Positions 1-10,679 of a stretch of 64,000 nt of DNA are shown piece by piece; the first letter of the stretch is position 1; each line of letters starts with the position of its first letter. Position numbers and translations under genes: made by a program. The DNA is from Bradyrhizobium sp. 164 (GTDB lineage: Bacteria > Pseudomonadota > Alphaproteobacteria > Rhizobiales > Xanthobacteraceae): NCBI RefSeq assembly GCF_023073715.1, contig NZ_JADPKA010000017.1, positions 24,323 to 88,322 of the forward strand. Direction: 5' to 3'. The notes under the pieces were generated by a model. That model did not search any database. It worked only from the letters and a program-made list of their open reading frames with translations, and was not told the origin of the DNA.

Positions 1-562
1 TGGCCGAAAGCTCCTTCAGATCCTTGCCCGCGAAGCCCGCGCCCAGCATGAACTCGGTCGCGCCAGCCCAGTCGCCGAGATCCTTCGGCAGCACGGAGGC
101 GCAAGAGGTGTCCAGCTTGCCGCGCGCGGCGTCGTCGATGGCACGGTTGGTGCGGACCAGCGCGGCCAGGAACTCCTCGGTTTCGCCGGCGCGCGCATTG
201 CGGCGGCCGATGCGCATTTTCTGGCCCGATGGCGCCGGCAGCACGTCGAGCCCGGCGCTGCGCGCCAGCCGGATCATCGGATTGGTGTCGGGATTGTGCA
301 TCCAGCGCGCGCCGCGGTCGAACGGCGTGCCGAAAATCGTGCTATCCGTGATGCAACGGCCGCCGATCTGGGCCGCCGCTTCCACCACCACAACCCTGCG
401 GTTGGCGGCCATGATGCGCCGCGCTGCGGCAATCCCCGCAGCCCCCGCGCCAATCACGACGACATCGGCCTCCCGCGGCGGGGTCGCGGCGGTCGCGCGC
501 AGCACAGGCATCGCGGCAAGGCCCGCCGACGCCGAAAGGAAGCCGCGGCGCGTGATAGTCAT
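1..562 (-). CDS. Flavin amine oxidase family protein, Tat-exported (3' part outside window)
   Basis: The first 187 codons are visible; the gene runs off the left edge. The ATG at 562 is chosen because the other ATG at 567 reads into a stop two codons later. The N-terminus MTITRRGFLSASAG has twin arginines followed by a hydrophobic stretch, as in a Tat signal that exports a folded cofactor protein. It is followed by a Rossmann FAD-binding motif VVIGAGAAGIAAARR (about residues 35-49), an acidic residue ending the second beta strand (VVVVEAA), and GGRC, the arrangement of the monoamine oxidase/phytoene dehydrogenase-like superfamily. The substrate cannot be told: the catalytic domain is cut off. 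Periplasmic oxidation of an amine is the family expectation, not something seen here. Confidence 0.8.
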   Translation of the reverse strand, partial: MTITRRGFLSASAGLAAMPVLRATAATPPREADVVVIGAGAAGIAAARRIMAANRRVVVVEAAAQIGGRCITDSTIFGTPFDRGARWMHNPDTNPMIRLARSAGLDVLPAPSGQKMRIGRRNARAGETEEFLAALVRTNRAIDDAARGKLDTSCASVLPKDLGDWAGATEFMLGAGFAGKDLKELSA

Positions 563-754
563 GTCATGGTTTCCGGGGACTTGCGACGTATGGGAACAGC
601 CCGCGAACCTTGCCGTATCTGATGTTGCGCAGCAACCATCATGGTGAATCAATCGTACTTGATCTCACAGAGTGATGAACCGAATTGCAACACGTTTGGA
701 CCATGATAGAGAAGGGAAAAAGACGGCCGGAAAAGGCCCTGGGGGGAGTTTGAG

Positions 755-1732
755 ATGGGGACGGTCCTGGACTCGGTCGGCAAGCTGATTGCCGCGTACC
801 TCTCGAAGGAGGTGCCGGGCTACGAGCCGTTCACGCCGAGCGACCCGGAGCACCTGCGCGGCGTCATCGAGCCTGGCGACGTGCTGCTGGTCGAAGGCAA
901 CAACCGCATCTCCGGTATCATCAAATATCTGACGCAGTCGACCTGGTCGCACGCTGCGCTCTATGTCGGTCCGATCGAGGGCGCGGAGGAGGCTGACGGC
1001 GAGCCGCATGTGCTGATCGAGGCCAATATCGGCGAGGGCGTCACCTCTGCGCCTTTGTCGAAATATTTTCCCTATCACACCCGCCTCTGCCGCCCGGTCG
1101 GGCTGTCCTATGAGGACCGTACCACCGTCTGCCGTTATGCGATCAACCGCATCGGCTTCGGCTACGACACCAAAAACATCGTCGACCTCATGCGCTTCCT
1201 GTTCCCGCTGCCGATACCACAGCGCTGGCGGCGGCGCATGATCGCGCTGGGATCGGGCGATCCCACCAAGATCATCTGCTCGGCGCTGATCGCGCAGGCG
1301 TTCGACGCCGTGCGCTACCCGATCCTGCCGAAGATCACCAAGGCCGGCAGCCGCGCCGCTCGCCGCGAAATTCTGCACATCCGCGATTCCTCGCTCTACA
1401 TGCCCCGCGACTTCGACATCTCGCCCTATTTCGAAGTCGTGAAACCCACCATCGTGCACGGCTTCGACTACACAGCCTTGCACTGGGCCGACAAGCAGAA
1501 GCCGCTCGAGGAGGTGGCGGGCACATTCAGTGTGTTTCCAGAAACGCTCCGTGCGCCGCCGCTCGTTCCTGAGGCGTCTGACGAAGCGACGCCGGCTGAA
1601 ATTTCGGCTGAAGAAGTGAGCAAGCAACCTGCCGAGATGGCCGAACGAATGTCGGAGCATTTCCCGCTGCTAAAGAGATTGGCGATGTACCGCCCGCGGC
1701 GGCGGGGACGGGCAAGGGAGAGGGTGGCGTAG
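755..1732 (+). CDS. YiiX-type permuted NlpC/P60 cysteine hydrolase
   Basis: A 325-residue protein with the layout of the circularly permuted papain-like YiiX/YebB family. The putative catalytic His is H66 in TWSHAALYVG, an acidic residue follows at E89 (VLIEAN), and the nucleophile is C175 in IICSALIAQAF. Members hydrolyse amide or ester bonds in peptidoglycan- or lipid-linked substrates; the substrate of this one is unknown. There is no signal peptide and no obvious membrane segment apart from weakly hydrophobic stretches, so a cytoplasmic or membrane-peripheral place is likely. The C-terminus after residue 265 is acidic, low in complexity and ends in an Arg-rich tail. The ATG at 755 has a strong GGGGGAG ribosome-binding site 8 bases upstream. 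It stands alone, flanked by repeats downstream. Confidence 0.8.
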   Translation: MGTVLDSVGKLIAAYLSKEVPGYEPFTPSDPEHLRGVIEPGDVLLVEGNNRISGIIKYLTQSTWSHAALYVGPIEGAEEADGEPHVLIEANIGEGVTSAPLSKYFPYHTRLCRPVGLSYEDRTTVCRYAINRIGFGYDTKNIVDLMRFLFPLPIPQRWRRRMIALGSGDPTKIICSALIAQAFDAVRYPILPKITKAGSRAARREILHIRDSSLYMPRDFDISPYFEVVKPTIVHGFDYTALHWADKQKPLEEVAGTFSVFPETLRAPPLVPEASDEATPAEISAEEVSKQPAEMAERMSEHFPLLKRLAMYRPRRRGRARERVA

Positions 1733-1746
1733 ACCGCCTCCCCGCT

Positions 1747-1873
1747 GTCGTCCTGGCGAAAGCCAGGACCCGTTACCCCAGAGTGCAGTTTGACGAAGGC
1801 TCCGCGTTGGGTACGATTACCGCGCGCAGCCGAGAGATTCCGCGGTATGGGTCCTGGCTTTCGCCAGGACGAC
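1747..1873. repeat. Pair of 25 bp arms in inverted orientation
   Basis: Positions 1747-1771 and 1849-1873 are perfect reverse complements over 25 bp, and each arm itself is a small hairpin (GTCCTGGC/GCCAGGAC type). A third single copy with two changes lies at 46876-46900 downstream of hslU. This looks like an interspersed palindromic element of REP type, in an intergenic gap of 309 bases. Confidence 0.8.
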
Positions 1874-1916
1874 GCTGGGGCGTATCTCGCGCGTCCCTTT
1901 GCAAAGTCATTCTACA

Positions 1917-2030
1917 GTCATTGCGAGCGCAGCGAAGCAATCCAGACTGCCGCCGCGGTGAGATTCTGGATTGCTTCGCGGAGCCTGTCATCGGGCCGCG
2001 CTTCGCGCGGACCGTTGGCTTGCAATCGCG
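1917..2030. repeat. Interspersed palindromic repeat (GCGAGCGCAGCGAAGCAATC family)
   Basis: An imperfect palindrome whose left part is identical over about 40 bases to positions 41456-41496 in the hisA-hisH gap. The right arm carries the inverted GGATTGCTTCGC. It may act as a transcript end for the converging genes on both sides, but no clear T-run is seen. Confidence 0.75.
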
Positions 2031-2041
2031 AAAGTAGGAAC

Positions 2042-2317
2042 CTACCGCTCCGCCCGTCCGATCACTGCCATCAGCTCCGCGATCTTCTCGCGCTGATCGG
2101 CCTTGTCGCCACTGGCGATGGCGTGCTCGACGCAATGGGCGACGTGATCCTTCAGGATCTCCTCCTCGACCCGGCGCAGCGCGGCGCGCACCGCCGAGAT
2201 TTGCGTGACGATGTCGATGCAGTAGCGATCTTCCTCCACCATTTTCGAGAGGCCGCGAACCTGACCCTCGATCCGGCCGAGACGTTTTCCGACAGATGTC
2301 TTGATGTCCATGCGCAT
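2042..2317 (-). CDS. csoR: CsoR-type copper-sensing repressor
   Basis: A 91-residue all-helical DUF156 repressor. The reading frame is open further upstream, but the residues before [12 protein letters not shown] do not look like the family, and a start at 2317 leaves the operator outside the gene. C33, H58 and C62 reproduce the C-x24-H-x3-C spacing of the Cu(I) ligands of CsoR. RcnR and FrmR differ at these places. Copper binding would release it from DNA. It is divergent from the copper ATPase gene with 50 bases between the starts, and a TACCC/GGGTA operator lies between them. The two together make a self-contained copper-response unit. Specificity for Cu over related metals is inferred from the ligand set. 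Confidence 0.88.
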   Translation of the reverse strand: MRMDIKTSVGKRLGRIEGQVRGLSKMVEEDRYCIDIVTQISAVRAALRRVEEEILKDHVAHCVEHAIASGDKADQREKIAELMAVIGRAER

Positions 2318-2326
2318 GGGGCCTAT

Positions 2327-2343
2327 ATACCCCCCTAGGGTAT
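2327..2343. promoter_or_regulatory. CsoR operator between csoR and copA
   Basis: The 17 bp sequence ATACCCCCCTAGGGTAT combines a C/G tract with flanking ATACC/GGTAT, the form of CsoR/RcnR-family operators. It lies 9 bases upstream of the csoR ATG and 24 bases upstream of the copA ATG, so one bound repressor could shut both promoters. Confidence 0.75.
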
Positions 2344-2367
2344 CAATTGCAAGGGCGGAGCCTCGCC

Positions 2368-4827
<2,460 letters not shown>

Positions 4828-4897
4828 ATCGCTTGCGCGGCCAGGCAAGATATAGGTAGCCCGGACAGGCCAAGCGACACGCGAGGAGAGATATCTG

Positions 4898-5350
4898 ATG
4901 CAGCGAATTACGATCACGATCGAGGATGATCTGCTGGCGGAGATCGACGCGGCGGCGGAAGCGCGCGGTTACCAGAACCGCAGCGAGATCATCCGCGATC
5001 TCGCCCGCGCCGGCCTGCAGAAGAGCAGCGAGGATACCACGCAGACCGGCTCCTGCGTCGCGGGGCTCGTCTACGTCTATGACCACGCCGCCCGAGATCT
5101 CTCAAAACGCTTGGTGCAGGAATTCCATGGCCATCACGACCTCGCGCTGGCGACCCTGCACGTCCATCTCGACGACGACAATTGCATGGAGATGACGGCG
5201 CTGCGCGGCGCCGCCTCCGAGGTCAAGCATTTCGCCGATCACATCATCGCCGAACGCGGCGTGCGCTACGGTCGCGTGGTGATGATCCCGACCGGCGAAG
5301 CCAAGCACGTAAAGGCGCGCAAGCACAGGCAGGGCCATCGGCATGAGTAG
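4898..5350 (+). CDS. nikR: Nickel-responsive regulator NikR
   Basis: A 150-residue ribbon-helix-helix repressor with a C-terminal ACT-like nickel domain. Residues 1-45 (MQRITITIEDDLLAEID, NRSEIIRDLARAGL) form the DNA-binding part. H77, H88, H90 and C96 match the four nickel ligands of E. coli NikR (H76, H87, H89, C95) with a shift of one. The protein ends in a His-rich tail. It starts 70 bases after copA on the same strand, so co-transcription is possible. No nickel transporter or hydrogenase/urease gene is in the window, and I could not find a GTATGA-type palindrome near it, so its targets are elsewhere or it acts in trans. Confidence 0.93.
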   Translation: MQRITITIEDDLLAEIDAAAEARGYQNRSEIIRDLARAGLQKSSEDTTQTGSCVAGLVYVYDHAARDLSKRLVQEFHGHHDLALATLHVHLDDDNCMEMTALRGAASEVKHFADHIIAERGVRYGRVVMIPTGEAKHVKARKHRQGHRHE

Positions 5351-5375
5351 CAACTAGCCGCACACGCGGTGCCGA

Positions 5376-5521
5376 CCCCTCTCCCCTTGCGGGAGAGGGT
5401 GGCTCACCGCGGAGCGGTGAGACGGGTGAGGGGTATGTCTCCGCACATCCAACTCTCATTTGAATGCGAAACAACCCCTCATCCGGCGCTTCGCGCCACC
5501 TTCTCCCACAAGGGGAGAAGG
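5376..5521. repeat. Two inverted copies of a CCCCTCTCCC... palindromic repeat
   Basis: The first copy (5376-5434) contains CTCACCGCGGAGCGGTGAG between CCCCTCTCCC and GGGTGAGGGG. The second (5475-5521) is a shorter relative in the opposite orientation with CGGCGCTTCGCGCC. A related pair is at 44246-44363. These can fold into stable hairpins after nikR and may end its transcript. Confidence 0.7.
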
Positions 5522-5596
5522 TAAGAATGAAGCCGCCCTTGCCGATGCCACATTGGGTGTCTACCTCTCGCGTGTTGCTTATTTCAGAGGGTCCCC

Positions 5597-6337
5597 ATGC
5601 TGGATGCCGCCGTGAAGGCGTTGTCGCAAATGATCTCGCCGCCGATGCGCTCGATCCTGTGGCGATCGATCGGGCTTGCGCTGGTGCTGATCACCATCCT
5701 GGCGATCGGCCTGCAGCGGCTCCTCAGCTGGTTTGCGACCTCTGGCGAGGTCTGGCTGGAGGGCCTGCTCGGGCCCGGCTGGCATTCCTCGCTTGAAGTC
5801 CTCTCGTGGATCGTCTCGATCGCAGCGGGCCTCGGCGTCGTGTTCGGCGGCGTCTTCCTGATGCCCGCGATCACCTCGCTGGTGGCGAGCCTGTTCGTCG
5901 ACGACGTCGCCGACGTCGTCGAGCGTGAGCATTATCCCGCCGAGCGGCCGGGCGTTGCGCTGCCATTCGGCCAGGCAATCCTCGAGGGCATCAAGACCGC
6001 GCTGCTGACGATTGTGGTTTATCTGATCGCGTTGCCGCTGGTACTCTTCGCCGGCGCCGGCTTCCTGATCTTCTTCCTCGCTGCCGCCTGGCTGCTCGGC
6101 CGAGAATATTTCGAGCTCGCGGCCATGCGCTTCCGCCCGCCGGAGCAAGCCAAGGCGATGCGGCGCGACAACGCCGCAACCATCTTCACCGCCGGTCTCT
6201 TCATCGCCGCCTTCGTCTCGATTCCGATCGTGAATTTGGCGACGCCGATCTTCGGCATGGCCTTCATGGTCCACATGCACAAGCGGCTATCCGGTCCGCG
6301 GCCCGAACTGATCGAGCCGGCGCGGCAGATGCGGTGA
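5597..6337 (+). CDS. EI24 domain membrane protein (CysZ-like)
   Basis: A 246-residue polytopic inner-membrane protein. Hydrophobic segments lie around residues 23-45, 70-100, 138-170 and 195-220, with short charged loops between them, the pattern of the EI24/CysZ family. E. coli CysZ helps sulfate entry, but alphaproteobacterial EI24 proteins lie outside cysteine operons and their job is not settled. The ATG at 5597 is preceded by AGAGGGT. It stands alone, convergent with nth, with only 17 bases between the stop codons, so the two may share a terminator region. No sulfur genes lie nearby. Confidence 0.75.
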   Translation: MLDAAVKALSQMISPPMRSILWRSIGLALVLITILAIGLQRLLSWFATSGEVWLEGLLGPGWHSSLEVLSWIVSIAAGLGVVFGGVFLMPAITSLVASLFVDDVADVVEREHYPAERPGVALPFGQAILEGIKTALLTIVVYLIALPLVLFAGAGFLIFFLAAAWLLGREYFELAAMRFRPPEQAKAMRRDNAATIFTAGLFIAAFVSIPIVNLATPIFGMAFMVHMHKRLSGPRPELIEPARQMR

Positions 6338-6354
6338 CGCGCCCGGCGCGGCAC

Positions 6355-7107
6355 TCAGACCGTCTTCTCCGGCCAGCGGCAGAGATCGTTGATCAGGCAA
6401 ACCTCGCAGCGCGGCTTGCGCGCGAGACAGGTGTAGCGGCCGTGCAGAATCAGCCAATGATGGGCGTGCAGCATGAACTCGGCGGGGATCACCTTTTCGA
6501 GACCGAGCTCGACCTCGAGCGGCGTCTTGCCGGGCGCAAGCCCGGTGCGGTTGCCGACGCGGAAGACATGCGTGTCGACCGCCATGGTGTGCTCGCCAAA
6601 GGCCATGTTGAGCACGACATTCGCGGTCTTGCGTCCCGCGCCGGGCAGCGACTCGATCCCCGCGCGCGTCCGCGGCACCTCGCCACCGAATTCGCTGAGC
6701 ACCTTTGCCGACAGCGCAATGACGTTTTTCGCCTTGGTGCGATAGAGGCCGATGGTCTTGATGTACTCGCGTAGGCGCTCCTCGCCGAGATCGAGCATCT
6801 TCTGCGGGGTGTCGGCCACCTCGAACAACGCGCGCGTCGCCTTGTTCACGCCGGCGTCGGTGGCCTGCGCCGACAGCACCACGGCGACCAGCAGCGTGAA
6901 CGGGTTGACGTGCTCGAGCTCGCCCTTCGGCTCCGGATTGGCCTTGCGGAAACGGCTGAAGGCCTCGTGAATTTCGGCGGGCGTCCAGGGTTTTGTCGCT
7001 TTGAGCGATTTCTTCGCGGGAGCCCTCGGCTTCGCAACGGCCGGCTTTGGCTTTTTCTTCAGCCCGGGAGTTTTGCGCGGGACCGGCTTGCGGGTGATTT
7101 TCGCCAT
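6355..7107 (-). CDS. nth: Endonuclease III (DNA glycosylase/AP lyase)
   Basis: A 250-residue base-excision repair enzyme that removes oxidised pyrimidines and nicks the abasic site. The helix-hairpin-helix LPGAGRKTANVVL carries the catalytic Lys (K160), and VDTHVFRV carries the catalytic Asp (D178). Four cysteines, C227-x6-C234-x2-C237-x5-C243, form the [4Fe-4S] site. The first 40 residues are a Lys/Pro-rich extension absent from E. coli Nth, probably unfolded and DNA-binding. The ATG at 7107 is chosen because it is 22 bases from the divergent DUF2244 gene; the frame stays open further upstream inside that gene but does not look coding. Confidence 0.93.
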   Translation of the reverse strand: MAKITRKPVPRKTPGLKKKPKPAVAKPRAPAKKSLKATKPWTPAEIHEAFSRFRKANPEPKGELEHVNPFTLLVAVVLSAQATDAGVNKATRALFEVADTPQKMLDLGEERLREYIKTIGLYRTKAKNVIALSAKVLSEFGGEVPRTRAGIESLPGAGRKTANVVLNMAFGEHTMAVDTHVFRVGNRTGLAPGKTPLEVELGLEKVIPAEFMLHAHHWLILHGRYTCLARKPRCEVCLINDLCRWPEKTV

Positions 7108-7129
7108 GATTGGGATATACTGAGCGACG

Positions 7130-7663
7130 ATGAGCACAGGCAACGAAATTGAGCGCAAGCCTTCTGAAGATCCGCGCGAAGTGCAGATCTTCTCCGCGCT
7201 GCTGACGCCACATCGCTCGCTGAATCGCACCGGCTTCCTCGCCGTGATGCTGTTCCTGAGCGTGGTCAGCTTCGTCACGGGGCTCGCCTTTCTGATGATG
7301 GGCGCCTGGCCGGTGTTCGGCTTCTTCGGGCTCGACGTCCTCGTGATCTGGTGGGCCTTCAAGGCCAATTTCCGCGCCGCGCGGGCCAGCGAGGAGATCA
7401 TGGTCACCCCTTCCGAATTGCGCGTGCGTCGCGTCAGCGATCGCGGCCAGGTCGCCGAATGGACGTTCAATCCGCTCTGGGTCCGGCTCGACATGGAAAT
7501 CGACGAGGACTTTGGCATCGAGCATCTCTACCTCATCTCGCGCGGCCACCAGATCCAGATCGCCCGCTTCCTCGGGCCGGACGAAAAGGCAAGCTTTTAC
7601 AAAGGCTTGTTTGAGGCATTGAACGCCGCCAAGCGCGGCCCGACCTACAACCCGGTCAGCTGA
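7130..7663 (+). CDS. DUF2244 family membrane protein
   Basis: A 177-residue protein matching DUF2244: a short polar N-terminus, two membrane helices (about residues 35-57 and 60-80), then a soluble beta-rich domain containing EEIMVTPSELRVRR and a conserved RFLGPDEKASFYKGL end. The function is unknown. It is a common companion of nth in rhizobial genomes. It is divergent from nth, which suggests a shared promoter region of only 22 bases between the start codons. Confidence 0.82.
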   Translation: MSTGNEIERKPSEDPREVQIFSALLTPHRSLNRTGFLAVMLFLSVVSFVTGLAFLMMGAWPVFGFFGLDVLVIWWAFKANFRAARASEEIMVTPSELRVRRVSDRGQVAEWTFNPLWVRLDMEIDEDFGIEHLYLISRGHQIQIARFLGPDEKASFYKGLFEALNAAKRGPTYNPVS

Positions 7664-7717
7664 TTCCAGATCGGAAATCGGGTGGTTTCGCACCCTTCCC
7701 TCTCCTACATTTCGGTC

Positions 7718-8614
7718 ATGATGACACTCGCCATACATGACCAGCGCCTGGCCAAGCCGGGCCCCCAGAACGCCGCGCTGCGCGACTATGATTCCGTGCG
7801 CCGGGCGATCGCGTTCATCTCCGAAAACTGGCGGACGCAGCCGACCATCGAGGCGATGGCAGATGCGGCCGGCGTCACGCCCGATGAGCTGCACCATCTG
7901 TTCCGCCGCTGGGCCTCGATCACGCCGAAGGCATTCATGCAGGCGCTCACCCTCGACCATGCCAAGGGGCTCCTGCGGGATTCTGCGAGCGTCCTCGATG
8001 CGGCGCTCGACTCCGGCCTGTCAGGCCCCGGCCGCCTGCACGATCTCTTCGTCACCCACGAAGCGATGTCGCCGGGCGAATGGAAGAACGGCGGCGTGGG
8101 ATTGACGCTGCGCTACGGCTTCCATCCCTCGCCATTCGGCACCGCGATCGTGATCGCGACCGACCGCGGCTTGTCGGGGCTGGCCTTCGCCGACCATGGC
8201 GAGGAGAAGATCGCGCTCGCCGACATGACGCGACGCTGGCCAAAAGCGACTTATGTGGAAGATCACGAAGGCACCGCGCCGTTGGCGCAGCGCATCTTCG
8301 ACACGAAGCTGTGGCGGCCGGACCAGCCGCTACGCGTGGTCCTGATCGGCACTGATTTCGAGGTGCGGGTGTGGGAGACCCTGCTGAAGATTCCGATGGG
8401 ACGCGCGGTGTCCTATTCCGACATCGCCTGCAACATCAACAGCCCGAAGGCCTCGCGCGCCGTCGGGGCCGCGGTCGGCAAGAACCCGGTCTCGTTCGTG
8501 GTGCCCTGCCACCGCGCCCTCGGCAAGAGCGGCACGCTCACCGGCTACCACTGGGGCATCACCCGCAAGCAGGCGATGCTGGGCTGGGAGGCGGGGCGGC
8601 TGGGAATGCAGTAG
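7718..8614 (+). CDS. AraC-HTH / O6-methylguanine-DNA methyltransferase fusion (Ada-like, lacking the N-terminal Zn domain)
   Basis: A 298-residue protein. Residues 25-115 form an AraC-type helix-turn-helix region (TIEAMADAAGVTPDELHHLFRRW), and residues 125-295 form the Ogt/Ada C-terminal methyltransferase. The acceptor is C264 in VVPCHRALGKSG, and GRAVSYSDIA and RAVGAAVGKNP are the usual flanking motifs. It removes methyl groups from O6-methylguanine by suicide transfer. The Ada N-terminal Cys4 zinc domain that senses methylphosphotriesters is missing, so autoregulation of the E. coli kind is not expected, though the HTH could still bind DNA. The start at the tandem ATG (7718/7721) is preferred over an upstream GTG at 7682. 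Confidence 0.88.
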   Translation: MMTLAIHDQRLAKPGPQNAALRDYDSVRRAIAFISENWRTQPTIEAMADAAGVTPDELHHLFRRWASITPKAFMQALTLDHAKGLLRDSASVLDAALDSGLSGPGRLHDLFVTHEAMSPGEWKNGGVGLTLRYGFHPSPFGTAIVIATDRGLSGLAFADHGEEKIALADMTRRWPKATYVEDHEGTAPLAQRIFDTKLWRPDQPLRVVLIGTDFEVRVWETLLKIPMGRAVSYSDIACNINSPKASRAVGAAVGKNPVSFVVPCHRALGKSGTLTGYHWGITRKQAMLGWEAGRLGMQ

Positions 8615-8707
8615 CTATTGTCATCCCGGCCTGGTCGGCAATCGCGCAAGGTCGGGACGACACCGAATGTGAGGGCGCGGTCTCACCGCACCTCGCACGA
8701 TCGCGGC

Positions 8708-9331
8708 CTACCCCGCCAGATCCAGTTTCGACGCCACGGTTGAATCCGCATTGAGGCGGTAGATGATCGGCACGCCGGTCGCGAGCTCGCGCTTCAAAAT
8801 GCCTTCAGGTGAAAGCTTTTCCAGCACCATGATCAGCGCGCGCAGCGAGTTGCCGTGGGCGGCGACCAGCGTGCGCTTGCCATTGAGCACGCTGGGCAGA
8901 ATCTCCTGCACGTAGTACGGCAGCGCCCGCGCGAGGGTGTCCTTCAGGCTTTCGCCGCCGGGCGGCGGCACGTCGTAGGAGCGGCGCCAGATCAGCACCT
9001 GGTCCTCGCCCCATTTCTTGCGGGCGTCATCCTTGTTGAGGCCGGAGAGATCGCCATAGTCGCGTTCGTTCAGCGCGAGGTTCTTCGAAGTCGGCAGGCC
9101 TTCCTGCCCGAGTTCACCGAGGATGAGGTCGAGCGTGTGCTGCGCGCGCGTCAGCACCGAGGTGTAGGCGACGTCGAACACCAGGCCCTGCGCCTTCAGC
9201 TTACGGCCGGCTTCCTTCGCTTCAGTCACGCCTAGCTCGGTGAGATCAGGGTCCTTCCAGCCTGTGAACAGGTTCTTCAGATTCCATTCGCTCTGGCCGT
9301 GGCGTACGAGCACGAGAAGACGTTCGCTCAT
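8708..9331 (-). CDS. gpmA: 2,3-bisphosphoglycerate-dependent phosphoglycerate mutase
   Basis: A 207-residue glycolytic enzyme interconverting 3- and 2-phosphoglycerate. The phospho-acceptor His is H11 in [10 protein letters not shown], followed by [15 protein letters not shown]; the second His is in [11 protein letters not shown]. It is shorter than the E. coli enzyme (about 250) because of a deletion in the middle, as in many alphaproteobacteria. It lies 19 bases downstream of dapB on the same strand and is probably co-transcribed with it. Confidence 0.93.
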   Translation of the reverse strand: MSERLLVLVRHGQSEWNLKNLFTGWKDPDLTELGVTEAKEAGRKLKAQGLVFDVAYTSVLTRAQHTLDLILGELGQEGLPTSKNLALNERDYGDLSGLNKDDARKKWGEDQVLIWRRSYDVPPPGGESLKDTLARALPYYVQEILPSVLNGKRTLVAAHGNSLRALIMVLEKLSPEGILKRELATGVPIIYRLNADSTVASKLDLAG

Positions 9332-9350
9332 TCACTGCTTTCCGTTTCGT

Positions 9351-10166
9351 TCAGATGTCAGACAGGCCGAGCACGTCGGCCATGGAGTAATGCCCCGGCT
9401 TCTTGCCATGCGCCCACAGCGCCGCCTTGAGCGCGCCATGGGCGAACAGCATGCGGTCCTCGGCGTGATGCGACAGCGTCAGGCGCTCGAACGGGCCGAG
9501 GAAGCTAACACTGTGATCGCCGGCCGCGGTGCCGCCCCGCAGCGAGGCAAACCCGATGTCGCCCGGGCGGCGCGTGCCGGTGAGGCCGTCCCGGCCGCGC
9601 GCGGCGTGCTCATCGAGCGGTATGCCGCGGCCGCTCGCGGCCGCCTGGCCCAGCATCAGTGCCGTGCCCGAGGGCGCGTCGACCTTCATGCGATGATGGG
9701 TCTCGACGATCTCGATGTCAAAACTCGGGTCGAGCGCTTTGGCGACGCGCTTGACCACGGCCGCGAGCAGGTTGACGCCGAGACTCATATTGCCGGATTG
9801 CACCACGACAGCGCGGTTGGTCACGCTCTTGATCACGGCGTTATCCGAGCCCGACAGCCCGGTCGTGCCGATGACGTGGACGAGGCCGCGCTCGGCGGCG
9901 ATCGCGACATTGGCGATGGTCGCGGCCGGCACGGTAAAATCGAGGATGCCGTCGGCATCCTTGGACATCGCCCATAGGTCGGCAGAGAGCTTGATGCCGT
10001 TGGCCGGGAGGCCTGCGAGCACGCCGGCATCCTTGCCGAGCAGCTCCGAGCCCGGCGCCTCCAGCGCGCCGGCCAGCACTGCGCCTTTGCTCTCGGCAAT
10101 CGCCCGCGTCAGCGCGCGGCCCATCCGGCCGCCGGCCCCAGCAACAATCAAGCGCATGTCGGACAT
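9351..10166 (-). CDS. dapB: 4-hydroxy-tetrahydrodipicolinate reductase
   Basis: A 271-residue NAD(P)H reductase of the diaminopimelate/lysine pathway. The nucleotide-binding motif is [16 protein letters not shown], and the catalytic region is [19 protein letters not shown] with the two His and the Lys of the active site. The ATG at 10166 follows GGAGAGGATCACACC; the open frame upstream of it overlaps a palindromic repeat and is not coding. It heads the dapB-gpmA pair. Confidence 0.95.
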   Translation of the reverse strand: MSDMRLIVAGAGGRMGRALTRAIAESKGAVLAGALEAPGSELLGKDAGVLAGLPANGIKLSADLWAMSKDADGILDFTVPAATIANVAIAAERGLVHVIGTTGLSGSDNAVIKSVTNRAVVVQSGNMSLGVNLLAAVVKRVAKALDPSFDIEIVETHHRMKVDAPSGTALMLGQAAASGRGIPLDEHAARGRDGLTGTRRPGDIGFASLRGGTAAGDHSVSFLGPFERLTLSHHAEDRMLFAHGALKAALWAHGKKPGHYSMADVLGLSDI

Positions 10167-10235
10167 GGTGTGATCCTCTCCGCTGCCGTTGTAGCGGGGG
10201 CAGACAGTTCCGGCAACCGAGGGGCCTGACACCAT

Positions 10236-10339
10236 CGTCATTCCGGGGCGATGCGCAGCATCGAACCCGGAATCTCGAGATTCCCCGGTGCGCAATTGCG
10301 CACCTGAGGCCTGGGCCTTCGGACCATCCCGGAATGACG
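10236..10339. repeat. Palindromic repeat with CGTCATTCCGGG / CCCGGAATGACG ends
   Basis: A 104 bp imperfect palindrome upstream of dapB. A short 39 bp relative is at 18222-18260 downstream of pncA. The ends are exact inverted repeats of 12 bp. It is probably an interspersed REP-like element. Confidence 0.75.
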
Positions 10340-10346
10340 GCGTGCT

Positions 10347-10658
10347 TCAGCCGTCCGACGGCTGCGGGCCGTCATAGCCCTCGATGATAATGAGATCGGC
10401 GATGGAGTGCGGCTGGCGCACCTTGATGTTGGCTTGGTATTCCGGCGAGTTGTAGCAGGCGAGCGCGGTCTCGTAGTCCGGGAATTCGATCACGACGTTG
10501 CGGTTGCGGCTGGCGCCTTCGACGGCGGTGAACTTGCCGGCGCGAACGACGAAGCGGCCACCCCATTTCTTGAAGATCGGACCGTTGGCGACGGCATAGG
10601 GCTTGTAGCCCTCGTCATTGCTCACATCGACGCGCCCGATCCAGTAGCCTTTTGCCAT
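10347..10658 (-). CDS. DUF1330 family protein
   Basis: A 103-residue small protein of the DUF1330 ferredoxin-like (dimeric alpha-beta barrel) superfamily: MAKGYWIGRVDVSN at the start, FVVRAGKFTAVEG in the middle, and VVIEFPDYETALACYNSPEYQ, the family signature. No reaction is known. It is 21 bases downstream of pyrF and likely belongs to the same transcript. Confidence 0.85.
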   Translation of the reverse strand: MAKGYWIGRVDVSNDEGYKPYAVANGPIFKKWGGRFVVRAGKFTAVEGASRNRNVVIEFPDYETALACYNSPEYQANIKVRQPHSIADLIIIEGYDGPQPSDG

Positions 10659-10679
10659 TGTTGTTCTCCCTCTTGTTAA

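Noticed and set aside
8615..8707. A repeat or small RNA between the methyltransferase fusion and gpmA
   Set aside because: Only a weak palindrome resembling the GTCATTCCGG family is present; not enough to call a feature.
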